This document shows positions 19,101 through 26,437 of a DNA stretch of 64,000 nucleotides, one piece after another. Source of the DNA: Rhizomicrobium electricum (GTDB taxonomy: Bacteria; Pseudomonadota; Alphaproteobacteria; Micropepsales; Micropepsaceae); NCBI RefSeq assembly GCF_011762045.1, contig NZ_JAASQS010000005.1:372001-436000 (forward strand), in the 5' to 3' direction. Both the position numbers and the translations under genes were made by a program. The notes beneath the pieces are model-generated. The model did not search any database and was not told the DNA's origin. It saw only the letters and a list, made by a program, of their open reading frames with translations. The first letter of the stretch is position 1. The number at the start of each line of letters is the position of its first letter.

Positions 19101-19346
19101 CGTCCCGGCCAGAAGCACATCCAAAGCCTGTTCGGTCGAGGCGGCATTGGCGACAGCATGACTGCGCCGGCCAGCCAAATCGCTGACCTGATAAACAAGT
19201 TGGATTTTGGTCAGGCGAATGTATTCGTCGAGCGCGGCGCGCAGATCCTGCTCGGGAATAGTGATCGGCTTGGAAGCCGCGGCGCCGCTGAGCGCAAGCA
19301 CGCAGACAGCCAGCCTGAGGGCTGCCCCCTTCCTGCGCCTCCTCAT
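16179..19346 (-). CDS. TonB-dependent receptor with N-terminal STN signalling domain (FecA-like)
   Basis: 1055 residues. I chose the ATG at 19346, which has GGGGGAGG five bases upstream, over an in-frame TTG at 19361. After a signal peptide, residues ~28-100 form an STN/secretin domain (ITIPEQDLRAALDEYIRLT, then LDVLLAGTGLLLQR), which passes the occupancy signal to a FecR protein. The plug starts near 115 (ETIVVNGFRASLDKSLDEKR, then ENIGKYPTSNIAESLVRIPG) and the barrel ends LTLSVRGTL. It lies 91 bases after the fecR-like gene and its sigma gene on the same strand, a complete cell-surface-signalling set. It closely resembles the TBDR at 10505 apart from the added STN domain. Confidence 0.93.
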   Translation of the reverse strand: MRRRRKGAALRLAVCVLALSGAAASKPITIPEQDLRAALDEYIRLTKIQLVYQVSDLAGRRSHAVANAASTEQALDVLLAGTGLLLQRDGSGAVAVYLPKQAASAAPLLAVPPDFVWEPPETIVVNGFRASLDKSLDEKRAAIGVRDTILAENIGKYPTSNIAESLVRIPGIIIVRDTRTDEGKSVTIRGLGAEYSIVTINGNPVRIVTGTSVGFNNRSVDIDGLDADLFTRVDFYKSPRPQLDEGGIGGVIDMRTPHPFDAPGTKAVFSVGYSLNTYRSRAMPRGSLQFSHTSGHWGMLMALTLSKNAYQLMGSETAGWAQSRNAVGDSMIATTFDFGPRYGGFDPRADIGTYTPADIEHAYIPRFLSRQHLELEDRTRYGALLSLQYKVDDRWDVSLDVLASHMSDRRSEYTLGAFLRSTETTAAGWAACQAAPEKIGTRGCNGVVLVAPKIDRNNNLYGTFADVGWVNENRWYDGDDYYLNATASARYQANDRMGVTAAGGFSGNRASYSDNRIYFYMYDTTVNYDPSVNNKFPTVWTAADMTDARRYSSPAVDANLYKENDSVRFAKVTGDIRFDTGVSIFDHVTAKLGLSLVTSQKTNDAKSNGAAVMNEPRADGRSIAAMAIGEYAIDRLPVTDFLGGIRHGERVMNWATVPRSFYETLHMNDILKRQESSRGGLYDVSEQVLSAFFSIDSAGEVWGRRLRIEAGVRYADTRLTGSNYSTSRDAAGAIVYGPKGVENVYDDVLPSVGLSYELADDVLARASFGEAITRPSLGAIAQGTTIVTRFGMDAQSGNSKLRPLKSKNVDLGIEWYFSPGAVVSLGLFHKDLKNLLSSGTEVVTFGSLNLPWSSLDPGVFGTVENPNLPIRLSRPVNMNPMTVQGIELYYQHPFSFLPEPYDGLGTMLNFTYTAGATGGQGTGFTANSGAVYKMQINGLSTYTYGATGYYDKAPYSLRLTYSWHSKATGSANYYNSDLLLWTQARGSLDCTVGYRLSDLVQVRLDATNLLNADEYAFLADGTGGRGGIAAGAGASRVNFDYYHGTTLTLSVRGTL

Positions 19347-19437
19347 CACGACCTCCCCCAAGGACTGTGCGATCCAGCCCGATTTAGGGACTCTTCAGCA
19401 TCTCGGGTGCTGTTATCGCGCCGAGCAAATTATCATA

Positions 19438-20373
19438 CTATTTAGAGATGACAAACGCCTGCTCAGTCTCCTGCACGCTCAAGCCGAAACTGTCGTGCAA
19501 CAATGCAACGAAGCCCGTGAGATTGTCGGAGCGAAACCGACCGCCGATTTTCAAACCCCGAGCTTCCCCCATGACAACGATTTGTTTGGTGTTGTAGCGG
19601 TTGAACTCTGCGGCGACCGCCGCGAGGGAGGTTTGGTTGAACACCAGAAAGCCGTCGCGCCAACTCAACTTGTCGGCGATCTCCTGCGCCGAATTCTTGG
19701 ACGCGACAACGGCATCACCATTAACATGGACATCGTCTTGCGCCTTGGCAAAACGCGGCTGAACACTGCGTTTGCTGTTTTCGATGCGCACCGCACCTTC
19801 GGTCACCAGGATTTCGGCCTGATCGCCATCCTGGCGGACGAGGAACTTGGTGCCAACATCGCTTACTTTCTGCGACCCGACGAAAACAACGAAAGGAACG
19901 GCCGCGTTGTGCGCGACATGGAAATAGGCTTCGCCGTGGTCGATCGTGATCGTACGCGAATGCCGCAAGATTTTCGCGCGCAACCGCGTGTTGGTGTTGA
20001 GTTCCACACGACTGCCGTCGGCAAGGCTTACCGTCATCTGCTGACCGATTTCGGTGGCATAGACGTCCGGGCGCGACAACAACACATAACCTCCGCCGAT
20101 GATGAGGCACAACACGGTCGCGACCGCCGCAGCCCAGCTTGGCGCCAAGGCGAACCTCCAACGGCGCGGTGCGCTTTGACGGACCACGCTTTCAGCGGCG
20201 GCAGTGATGACGTCATCCTGCCATGCCGCTTTGATGCGCAGATAGGCGATACGGTGGTCCAGGTCCCCGCCCAACCAGGCATCAAGATCGGCGCGTTCGG
20301 CGGCACTGAGGCCCCGGTCTTCGCGCGCACACCATGACGCCGCCTGCGTCTCTATTTTCTTCACTGCCTTCAT
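19438..20373 (-). CDS. FecR-family transmembrane sigma regulator
   Basis: 311 residues from the ATG at 20373, one base after the sigma-factor stop; a longer frame runs into the sigma gene. The cytoplasmic N-terminal domain (AASWCAREDRGLSAAERADLDAWL) should hold the sigma factor. One membrane segment follows near residue 90 (WAAAVATVLCLIIGGGYVLL), then the periplasmic FecR domain (DGSRVELNTNTRLRAKI, HGEAYFHVAHN). The C-terminal region (NQTSLAAVAAEFNRYN) contacts the receptor STN domain in this family. In FecR systems the protein is both anti-sigma and needed for activation. Confidence 0.9.
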   Translation of the reverse strand: MKAVKKIETQAASWCAREDRGLSAAERADLDAWLGGDLDHRIAYLRIKAAWQDDVITAAAESVVRQSAPRRWRFALAPSWAAAVATVLCLIIGGGYVLLSRPDVYATEIGQQMTVSLADGSRVELNTNTRLRAKILRHSRTITIDHGEAYFHVAHNAAVPFVVFVGSQKVSDVGTKFLVRQDGDQAEILVTEGAVRIENSKRSVQPRFAKAQDDVHVNGDAVVASKNSAQEIADKLSWRDGFLVFNQTSLAAVAAEFNRYNTKQIVVMGEARGLKIGGRFRSDNLTGFVALLHDSFGLSVQETEQAFVISK

Positions 20374-20374
20374 C

Positions 20375-21025
20375 TCAATTCCGTCCCCGGACAGCGATAT
20401 AGCGCTTGGTTTGCGCAATAATCCCCTCCCGAGGTCCATATAGGGCCGATGTCAAAAGCCGCATCGCCTTGGCGAGTTGATACTCGACAATCTGTTCCGT
20501 TATGCCTAATCGGACGGCCACCTCACGTTGCGAGATGCGTTCGACGCGGCGCAGGATCAACACGTCGCGGCAGCGGGGCGGCAGATTGTTGATCGCGCAC
20601 TGAACCCGTTCGAATTCCTCTTGGGCCAAGATTTTCTGCTCCGGTGAGGGCTCATCATCTATGACGTCCAAATCGGGCACTTCGGCCAAAGATTCTACGG
20701 GAACGCTACCAACATGCCGCACCTTGTCGATGATTAGGTTGCGGGCCACGGCGAACAGGAACGGTTTCACAGCTACCGGCCGTTCCCGCTGGGCCGACAC
20801 ATATACTCGCGTATAGATGTCCTGAAGCAGGTCTGACCGTTCACTAACCTCACGCCAGCTCCGCGCGATGTATCGCCTCAGCATCGCGTCGAGGGGCATG
20901 ACTTCGCGAAGAAACCAGCCATCCAGATCTTCTTTGCTGCTAGACGAAATGGCGATGCTCCCCTGGTCGTCTCCGACCACCGGCTCCGATACAGCCAAAG
21001 CTCGAACGGCTTTTGTCGCGGTCAT
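20375..21025 (-). CDS. ECF RNA polymerase sigma factor (FecI-type)
   Basis: 216 residues from the ATG at 21025; the longer frame to 21190 adds a low-quality Arg/Ser-rich extension. Region 2 is at ~55-110 (RSDLLQDIYTRVYV, then KPFLFAVARNLIIDKVRH). Region 4 is at ~150-205 (NLPPRCRDVLILRRVERIS and QREVAVRLGITEQIVEYQL). A Pro-rich acidic linker (DEPSPEQKILAQEE) separates them. The stop is one base from the fecR-like start and the STN-TBDR follows, so the factor should transcribe the receptor gene when ligand binds. Confidence 0.9.
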   Translation of the reverse strand: MTATKAVRALAVSEPVVGDDQGSIAISSSSKEDLDGWFLREVMPLDAMLRRYIARSWREVSERSDLLQDIYTRVYVSAQRERPVAVKPFLFAVARNLIIDKVRHVGSVPVESLAEVPDLDVIDDEPSPEQKILAQEEFERVQCAINNLPPRCRDVLILRRVERISQREVAVRLGITEQIVEYQLAKAMRLLTSALYGPREGIIAQTKRYIAVRGRN

Positions 21026-21443
21026 TATTGTAGTGACGTATGAGGGCAGAAAACCCCTAGAAAAATTTTGGGGCAATCTTGCGCGGCAAGATGACCAGCC
21101 TGTCTGCGTTTGGGAAACCACCTTCTCTGCCCGCATAAGTTTGGTGGCCACACCTACACGGCGGTGGCTACCACGCGACCCTCGTCGCAATCTGCACGAT
21201 CAAGCACCTTGATAGGGGGTAGGTCGTGAGTTCGATTCACACCTCCGCACCATTAAAATCAAACAAAATCAACGTCTTAACTTGCGTTTCTCGCCAATGC
21301 GAACGGCTGCGAAAGGCGTTGAACGACCCGAACGGGGCCGTGCAGAATCCGTGTAGTTGGCACGCTGGGCACGGGCGCATGAACGGACGTTCTTCCCGCT
21401 CTGATTCTCGCCGGCAAATAGATCAGATGAGACGGAGGCAGCG
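21026..21443. other. Intergenic scar between the sigma gene and the RES locus
   Basis: About 420 bases. It includes the sigma-gene promoter region (minus strand) and a tRNA 3'-end-like fragment near 21218-21252. AT content rises just after the fragment (20-odd bases rich in A and T). No complete gene or integrase remnant was seen. Confidence 0.5.
21218..21252 (+). other. tRNA 3'-end-like fragment (possible attachment-site remnant)
   Basis: The run GTGAG-TTCGATT-CACAC resembles a T arm with one mismatched pair and the canonical TTCGATT loop. It is followed by CTCCGC and ACCA, like the 3' end of a Leu-type tRNA (partner GCGGAG expected at a 5' end). No matching 5' half, D arm or anticodon arm lies upstream, so it is not a functional tRNA. 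Duplicated tRNA 3' ends are typical products of tyrosine-integrase insertion, and the broken toxin-antitoxin pair follows directly. Confidence 0.45.
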
Positions 21444-21589
21444 ATGGCCTACAAAGCCCAGATGATCGAGAACCTGCTCGGCATGAAACGGGCGCGGTTC
21501 GGCGAATCGATGTCGCCTTGGCGACCGGCCCCGGTGCCGATGTCGTGATGAACCTCCTCGGCCGCGCGGCGTACAGCGGCGGCGTTTGA
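21444..21589 (+). pseudogene. Remnant of a Xre/MbcA/ParS-type antitoxin gene (frameshifted, shortened)
   Basis: An ATG at 21444 opens a frame (MAYKAQMIENLLGM) that leaves the sensible reading after ~17 codons. One frame over, the sequence continues VRRIDVALATGPGADVVMN and LLGRAAYSGGV, then TGA overlapping the RES-toxin ATG as TGATG. The last part resembles the C-terminal toxin-binding end of DUF2384 antitoxins, which usually run well over 100 residues; only ~48 codons in two frames remain here. The N-terminal DNA-binding part is missing. Confidence 0.5.
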
Positions 21590-22071
21590 TGGCGCAGCGC
21601 ACTGACCGGGTTCTGACCTGCTATCGCATCGGCGACCCGGCAGGCGCTCACCCGATCTACGACAGCGAGGGCGCCCGCCTTTATCCCGGCCGTTGGAACA
21701 CACCGTCGAGCCCGATCATCTACACGTCTGAGCATTATTCGACGGCGGTGCTCGAAAAGCTGGTGCATAGCAACTTGGTGCTGCCGGCGAACCAGCATTT
21801 CGTCGCCATCACGATCCCGAACGGCATCAGCTACGAGGTCTTTCCGACTGCCGCTCACCCAGGGTGGGACTCACGCGACGAAACGATCTGCAAAACGTAT
21901 AGCCAAGACTGGTTTGATGAGAAGCGTTCTGCCCTGCTGATCGTGCCATCATTGCCCGCGCGCATCGAACGGAACGTCCTGATCAACCCGCAGCACCCGG
22001 AAGCGAAGGCCATCTCGCATGCACTGGCAGAACCGGTGTGGTGGGACCAGCGCCTTTATGGCCTGACCTGA
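21589..22071 (+). CDS. RES-domain toxin (NAD+ phosphorylase family)
   Basis: 160 residues from the ATG at 21589; a TTG one codon upstream is also in frame. It matches the RES family: the Arg of TCYRIGDP near residue 13, the Gly-Arg-Trp-Asn motif (YPGRWNTPS) near 31, IIYTSEHYSTAVLEKLVH near 41, and the C-terminal NVLINPQHPEAK. Known RES toxins degrade NAD+ and are silenced by a co-encoded DUF2384 antitoxin. The length is normal for short members and the frame is intact, while the upstream antitoxin looks broken. Either the toxin is inactive, an antitoxin is encoded elsewhere, or the locus is a decaying island remnant. Confidence 0.85.
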   Translation: MAQRTDRVLTCYRIGDPAGAHPIYDSEGARLYPGRWNTPSSPIIYTSEHYSTAVLEKLVHSNLVLPANQHFVAITIPNGISYEVFPTAAHPGWDSRDETICKTYSQDWFDEKRSALLIVPSLPARIERNVLINPQHPEAKAISHALAEPVWWDQRLYGLT

Positions 22072-22398
22072 GGCATAGACAACGCTCGACGCCAAGACGA
22101 AGGCGACGGGTACCAGCTCTCGGCTACGATCCAGATGCCGCGCACAGCCCATCCACACCTCGCCCTGGCGCATACTGTGATGACACTCGGTTCCCATGCC
22201 ATTGAGGCCGAAGCGATCAAACATGGATGATATTCAGAAGATCGTCGCACAGACACTGAACGACCTTCCTCGTTTGGCGCTGGAGAGACGTCGGCGGATA
22301 GGGCCGAGAAGGTTGGCATCTCCGTCGAGGCAGCCACTCTGAAGCGGGCCGCTGAACACATTTTGAGCGATAACAGAGGAATCTTCCGGATATGGCAA
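22072..22398. other. Intergenic after the RES gene
   Basis: About 330 bases. A short plus-strand start at 22224 (MDDIQKIVAQTLNDLPR) loses its frame within 25 codons, while a second frame reads RAEKVGISVEAATLKRAAEH. This could be a frameshifted gene remnant of unknown family. Nothing complete is present. Confidence 0.4.
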
Positions 22399-23022
22399 TC
22401 ACCACCGGATGAGGCGCACGAACAACATCCGGCTCGCCAGTGTCACCCAGGCGATAGGCAGGCCATACGCAACAACCACGAAGGTCGGGCTGTCGATCGG
22501 ACAGTGGATGGAATAACCGACAGCCCCAGCCGCGGCGGCAGCAAATCCTATGGCGGCCGCGGCACGGCCCTCGTTTGCCGGGGCGTAGAACCGCATCAGT
22601 CCCGTCAAGGCGCCGGCGGCCAACGTGCCATAGATCGTCACCGCACCGAGGCAAAAGGGAAAATTCGGCAAGGCGAAGGAATGCAGGATCGCGGCCGGCG
22701 CTGCGTGGCTCCATTCCCAACCGAGTGAACCTGCCACCAGTAAGGCGAACAGAACCACTGCGATCACGCCCCGGTTTACAGTGGCGAGCGGCCGGGCAAT
22801 GCGCGTCAGAATACCTCCAGCCAACGCAGCGAGCGCCAGCAGCACGGTACTCTTGTAGACCATAGACAGCGGCAGAACCGCGATATCGGGCCGCAAACCG
22901 AGCACCAAGGTATTGACGACCATTGTCACCGCGATCGCCGCGACGACAGCGAGCGACAATCGCAGCGGCGGGCGCCGCGGCGGTGTCTGGCTGAGAAGCG
23001 TGATCAAGTCATCCGTTCGCAT
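22399..23022 (-). CDS. nrsF: NrsF/DUF1109-type membrane anti-sigma factor
   Basis: 207 residues with six predicted membrane helices: SLAVVAAIAVTMVVNTLVLG, TVLLALAALAGGIL, GVIAVVLFALLVAGSL, FCLGAVTIYGTLAAGAL, AAAAIGFAAAAAGAVGYS and VVVAYGLPIAWVTL. The N-terminus MRTDDLITLLSQ is typical of DUF1109 proteins. The conserved Cys pair (one in PFCLG, one in IHCPID) matches the periplasmic/TM Cys described in Caulobacter NrsF, where the protein holds SigF inactive until oxidant or heavy-metal stress. The start lies two bases after the stop of the sigma gene at 23025, so they form one operon. Confidence 0.85.
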   Translation of the reverse strand: MRTDDLITLLSQTPPRRPPLRLSLAVVAAIAVTMVVNTLVLGLRPDIAVLPLSMVYKSTVLLALAALAGGILTRIARPLATVNRGVIAVVLFALLVAGSLGWEWSHAAPAAILHSFALPNFPFCLGAVTIYGTLAAGALTGLMRFYAPANEGRAAAAIGFAAAAAGAVGYSIHCPIDSPTFVVVAYGLPIAWVTLASRMLFVRLIRW

Positions 23023-23024
23023 GG

Positions 23025-23582
23025 TCAGGCGCGCTCCTTTGCCATCATCTCGGCGAGGCGGCGCAATCCGCGGTGGACAACGATCTTGATATTGCTTTCG
23101 CTCATACCGTATTGCGCGGCCAGGGCCTTGACCGAAGCTCCTTCCACTTTCAAAGCCTGAATGATCGCTCCCGCGGGCGGCTTCAATTGGGCAAGCAATT
23201 GCGTCAGATCGCGCTGCGCCAGCGGGGCCTCGCCACCGCCATCGACGACGTCCGCAGCTTCTTCAAGCGGCACGTGATGAATGCGCTCGCGGCGCAGCGC
23301 GTCAATCATCTTGTGCTTGGCAACGGCATAGAGCCAGGCGAGGAACGGCATGGCGTCGTCATAGGTATGCAGTTTCAGATGCACCGTCAGCATGATTTCC
23401 TGCACCATATCCTCGGCCCAATCGCCACGGCCGTACCGCGCCAACTGCGAAGCGCAATAACGGCGGAGGAGCGGCACCAGCTCGGCGAGGAGAAGGCCCA
23501 TCGCTGTGCCGCCGCCTGCAGCCGCTATGGCCAGGGCGCGCCAGCGCTCGTTGCCTCTCTCGTCGGTGTCGCTGCCTGGCAT
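23025..23582 (-). CDS. sigF: ECF sigma factor, SigF-like
   Basis: 185 residues from the ATG at 23582; an upstream extension to 23669 is Arg/Cys-rich and overlaps promoter elements. Region 2 is at ~50-105 (DWAEDMVQEIMLTVHLKLH, then MPFLAWLYAVAKHKMIDALRR). Region 4 is at ~130-180 (KPPAGAIIQALKVEG and QYGMSESNIKIVVHRGLRRL). It is followed at once by nrsF. A GTAACC-N16-CGTC promoter ends only ~4 bases before the ATG, so its own message would be leaderless or start at a downstream codon. By analogy with Caulobacter it answers oxidative or heavy-metal stress. Confidence 0.88.
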   Translation of the reverse strand: MPGSDTDERGNERWRALAIAAAGGGTAMGLLLAELVPLLRRYCASQLARYGRGDWAEDMVQEIMLTVHLKLHTYDDAMPFLAWLYAVAKHKMIDALRRERIHHVPLEEAADVVDGGGEAPLAQRDLTQLLAQLKPPAGAIIQALKVEGASVKALAAQYGMSESNIKIVVHRGLRRLAEMMAKERA

Positions 23583-23585
23583 GAT

Positions 23586-23611
23586 GACGTCGCGTCGTCC
23601 GTAACGGTTAC
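23586..23611 (-). promoter_or_regulatory. SigF-type autoregulatory promoter of sigF-nrsF
   Basis: On the minus strand GTAACC (23611-23606), exactly 16 bases, then CGTC (23589-23586). It resembles the GTAACC/CGAA-type elements known for Caulobacter SigF and has the same geometry as the plus-strand promoter at 23638. The -10 lies almost against the ATG at 23582. Confidence 0.6.
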
Positions 23612-23637
23612 ATCGCGGCCAAAAACAAGTTCCAGCC

Positions 23638-23663
23638 GTAACTTTGTAGCAGAGCCTTTCGTA
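23638..23663 (+). promoter_or_regulatory. SigF-type promoter of the Met-rich protein gene
   Basis: GTAACT (23638-23643), 16 bases, then CGTA (23660-23663), about 58 bases before the ATG at 23722. Same spacing and near-same boxes as the divergent promoter at 23611. Confidence 0.65.
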
Positions 23664-23721
23664 ATGCACAGCAGGAGATCACACGATCGTCCTCGGATAT
23701 CATTCAAACTGGAGAATTGTC

Positions 23722-24030
23722 ATGTTCACGCCCAAACTCTTTTCCCTGTTCGCCGCGGCGTTCCTGACCTGTGCGTATACCGTGCCGGCCAGCGCCAACG
23801 ACAGCATGGCGACACCCGCAGCCCAATCATCGGCGATGACCGGCGGATCGGCACCGATGAAGGCTGTGGCGATGCCCCATAAAAAGAAGACCGCCAAACC
23901 AATGGCCAAGGCCGGCGCGATGTCGACCTCAGCCGGCATGTCAACGGGCGCGATGAGCAGCATATCGTCCGATCATATGGCGGCCAAGCCCACCGACGCC
24001 GCCATGAAAGACAACATGTCCTCGCATTGA
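23722..24030 (+). CDS. Small exported Met/Ala/Ser/Lys-rich protein, probable SigF regulon member
   Basis: 102 residues with GGAG before the ATG. The signal peptide (LFSLFAAAFLTCAYTVPASA) is cleaved near residue 25. The mature part is low-complexity, rich in Met (about one in eight), Ala, Ser and Lys, with scattered His (PHKKKTAKPMAKAG, SDHMAAKP, NMSSH) and no Cys. This resembles the short Met/Lys-rich periplasmic proteins found next to DUF1109/sigma pairs. Dense Met suggests either metal (copper or silver) binding or a sacrificial oxidant sink; that is inference. It faces sigF divergently and shares its promoter type. Confidence 0.75.
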   Translation: MFTPKLFSLFAAAFLTCAYTVPASANDSMATPAAQSSAMTGGSAPMKAVAMPHKKKTAKPMAKAGAMSTSAGMSTGAMSSISSDHMAAKPTDAAMKDNMSSH

Positions 24031-24192
24031 GCGGCGATGCGGTCGTGGCGGCGGCGCTTGCCCGCAGCCCTACGAAATCGGCGCGACGCGGGTTACAGGC
24101 GCGGAAAAATAAATATTCCGCAAACCCGATGAAACGACACGAGGCGCCGGCCGTACCTGCGATGTACTTGGATTCAACAGGAGGTGAAAATA

Positions 24193-25026
24193 ATGGCACG
24201 CACAAAGTGGTTGGCTGCGGCCGTCACGACGATCGCCTTTGCACTCGCACCGGCGGCACACGCCGGCCAGATCAAAATCACGATCCACAACAATTCGCCG
24301 GTTGGCGGACTGAACCTCTCGCCGCTGTGGGTGACGTTCGGAAACGGTTCCTTCGACGTCTTCAATGCGGGTTCTTTGGCGACGCCCGGTCTTGAGCCGT
24401 TAGCTGAGAGCGGCAACCCGAGCGGTCTAGCGTCACGCCTTGCCGCGACAGATCCGGGTGCGGTTACTGGTTTAATCCCGGTTCCCGGCGCGAGCGGCCT
24501 CGCCCAGATCGAGCCGGGCGAGTCCGGCTCTATCATTCTCGACATCAATCCCACCACCAATCGCTTCTTCAACTTTGCGGCCATGGTGGTGCCGTCCAAT
24601 GACGCCTTCACGTCACTCGACAATGCCCTCGCCCTGTTCGACAGCGCCGGGCATTTCCTTGGCAACAAGACCCTGACGCTGACCGGCAACGATATCTGGG
24701 ATGCCGGCACCGAGGTGGACCAGTTGTTCGGTTCCGCCTTCGTGGTCGGCCAGAACGCCGCTCTTGGCGACACCGAGAACCTGGCGGTGGGGTTACATCC
24801 CGGCTTTGGCACCTTTGACGGGCAGCTCGAACCCAATGGGCATACCTTCAATGCGGCCGACGCCGACGTCGCCAAGCGTGGCGGTTTTACCTTCGCCAGC
24901 ATTACCATCAGCGAGGTGCCGGAGCCGGCGAGTTGGACTCTGATGCTGGCCGCTACCATGCTGAGCGGCTTTGCTGTCAGCCGTCGCCGCCGGCGAAACG
25001 GGAGCCAAGACGCTCAAGCGGCTTGA
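24193..25026 (+). CDS. Spondin-domain-like exported protein with PEP-CTERM sorting signal
   Basis: 277 residues from the ATG at 24193, seven bases after a strong AGGAGGTG; the GTG at 24184 lies inside that site. The signal peptide ends at AAHAG (~25). Residues ~27-220 resemble the bacterial spondin_N domain (IKITIHNNSP, GLNLSPLWVTFGNGSFDVF, AAMVVPSNDAF). The C-terminus is a classic PEP-CTERM tail: VPEPASW, a hydrophobic stretch (LMLAATMLSGFAV) and a basic end (SRRRRR). Such tails are processed by an exosortase, with export to the cell surface or matrix. No exosortase gene is in the window. The function is unknown; adhesion is the usual guess. Confidence 0.85.
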   Translation: MARTKWLAAAVTTIAFALAPAAHAGQIKITIHNNSPVGGLNLSPLWVTFGNGSFDVFNAGSLATPGLEPLAESGNPSGLASRLAATDPGAVTGLIPVPGASGLAQIEPGESGSIILDINPTTNRFFNFAAMVVPSNDAFTSLDNALALFDSAGHFLGNKTLTLTGNDIWDAGTEVDQLFGSAFVVGQNAALGDTENLAVGLHPGFGTFDGQLEPNGHTFNAADADVAKRGGFTFASITISEVPEPASWTLMLAATMLSGFAVSRRRRRNGSQDAQAA

Positions 25027-25283
25027 CCAACACTTGCGCATGCGGCGTCTCCTGCCTCAGTCCCAAAATCCGCGCGCCTTCCCCGGAATGCGGGGGGGCG
25101 GCGGAATGCGAAGCGCATCCGTCAGCGCAGCAACAGAAGCCGACTGTGTCGGCTAAACCGCCATACGATGGTTTCCGGCGAAGCCGCGACAGTGGGATCG
25201 CGAAGAACGGTGAATCCCAAGCCGAATCCTCGCCCCGGCCAGAGCAAGAGATCGGTCCCTCTCGATGGTGACCTAACCCGACG

Positions 25284-26246
25284 TCAGTCCGTTGCTACCA
25301 CTTCCAGAGCATTCGATTGCCTTTGGCCTCCATCAGACCGGTGAGATGTCCGATAGCGTCCGGGCGACAGGCCGTGATGTCGAAGGAACACCTTCGAAAA
25401 TGCTGCCACGGTCTCGTAGCCGACGCTGCTCGCAATCTGTGCGATTCCCTCGTCGCTTGTCTCGAGTAGAAACGCGGCCTCCTCCATCCGCCGCACGATC
25501 AGATAGCGATACATGGACTGACCGACGAGCTTCGTGAAGCGGGCCGAAAAGGCCGAGCGACCCAGCCCAACGCGTTGCCCGAGGTCGTCGAGGGTCCAAG
25601 GCCGATCCGGCCGTTCATGGATCAACTTAAGCGCCGGTCCGATGTGCGGGTCCGCCATCGCCCCAAGCCACCCACCCTCTCCGGGACCGAGTGACTTGGT
25701 CCAGCTTCGCAACACCTCGACAAATAGCACTTCTGTTAGCCGCGAAAGCGCGATGCCTTGGCCGGGACGCTCACGCGCGGATTCGCTCACCATGCGTCGC
25801 AGAATCGCCTCGCGCCATTCGCCATCTTCCGCCGGCTTTAAGAGAAGCACGGGCGGAAGCAATTCCAAGACGCTGCAGCGCGAAGGCCGCGTCATGGTGA
25901 ACTTACCGCAGATCATCGTCGCGTATGGCTCTACGTCCCCGCCGTGACGGACGACGCCAAGATGCGCGGGCGATCGAACGAGGTCCAGAACCGAGGATGG
26001 CCTCGTTCGACGATCCGAATAAACCTCATGTGGCTCCCCGCGCGAAATGACAACAAAGTCGCCCCCGGTCATGCGGAGTTCTCGTCCCTGTTCGAGCGCG
26101 AGGGTTGCTGAGCCACGACTGAGATAATGGAACAGGGCGTATGGACGTTGCGGCAACGCCAACCGCCAGGGATGGCCAAGCTCGAAATGAAAAAGCAAGG
26201 TCCCGCCCAGACGAACGCGATCAAGCACTTCGGCGAGCATGTCCAT
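25284..26246 (-). CDS. AraC-family regulator with cupin sensor domain
   Basis: 320 residues from the ATG at 26246; a TTG 36 bases upstream is also in frame. The N-terminal AraC-type cupin spans ~10-180 (FHYLSRGSATLALEQGR, GGDFVVISRGEPHEV). The C-terminal double helix-turn-helix spans ~220-310 (WTLDDLGQRVGLGRSAFSAR, then IAQIASSVGYETVAAFSKVF and HHGLSPGRYR). It diverges from the alpha/beta-hydrolase gene at 26438, which it probably controls; this pairing is common for small-molecule stress or detoxification hydrolases. Confidence 0.88.
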   Translation of the reverse strand: MDMLAEVLDRVRLGGTLLFHFELGHPWRLALPQRPYALFHYLSRGSATLALEQGRELRMTGGDFVVISRGEPHEVYSDRRTRPSSVLDLVRSPAHLGVVRHGGDVEPYATMICGKFTMTRPSRCSVLELLPPVLLLKPAEDGEWREAILRRMVSESARERPGQGIALSRLTEVLFVEVLRSWTKSLGPGEGGWLGAMADPHIGPALKLIHERPDRPWTLDDLGQRVGLGRSAFSARFTKLVGQSMYRYLIVRRMEEAAFLLETSDEGIAQIASSVGYETVAAFSKVFLRHHGLSPGRYRTSHRSDGGQRQSNALEVVATD

Positions 26247-26437
26247 AACGCTGATGCTATTCCCGCGGACGATCGGACACAACCTTTGGACGATCGGGCT
26301 CTACCGTCCGAGAGGTCTTCATATTAGGTCCTGCTGAGCGCACGGACGCATCGTGCGGGTCATTTGTTTTCAAAACTGCAGATGGAAGAACCGCGACCCT
26401 GCGGAAACGTCATCCGTCGTGCCAACAGGAGCCTCTA

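Noticed and set aside
22224..22398. Possible gene start MDDIQKIVAQTL after the RES gene
   Set aside because: The frame collapses within 25 codons and the continuation in another frame matches no family I recognise; left as a comment on the intergenic region.
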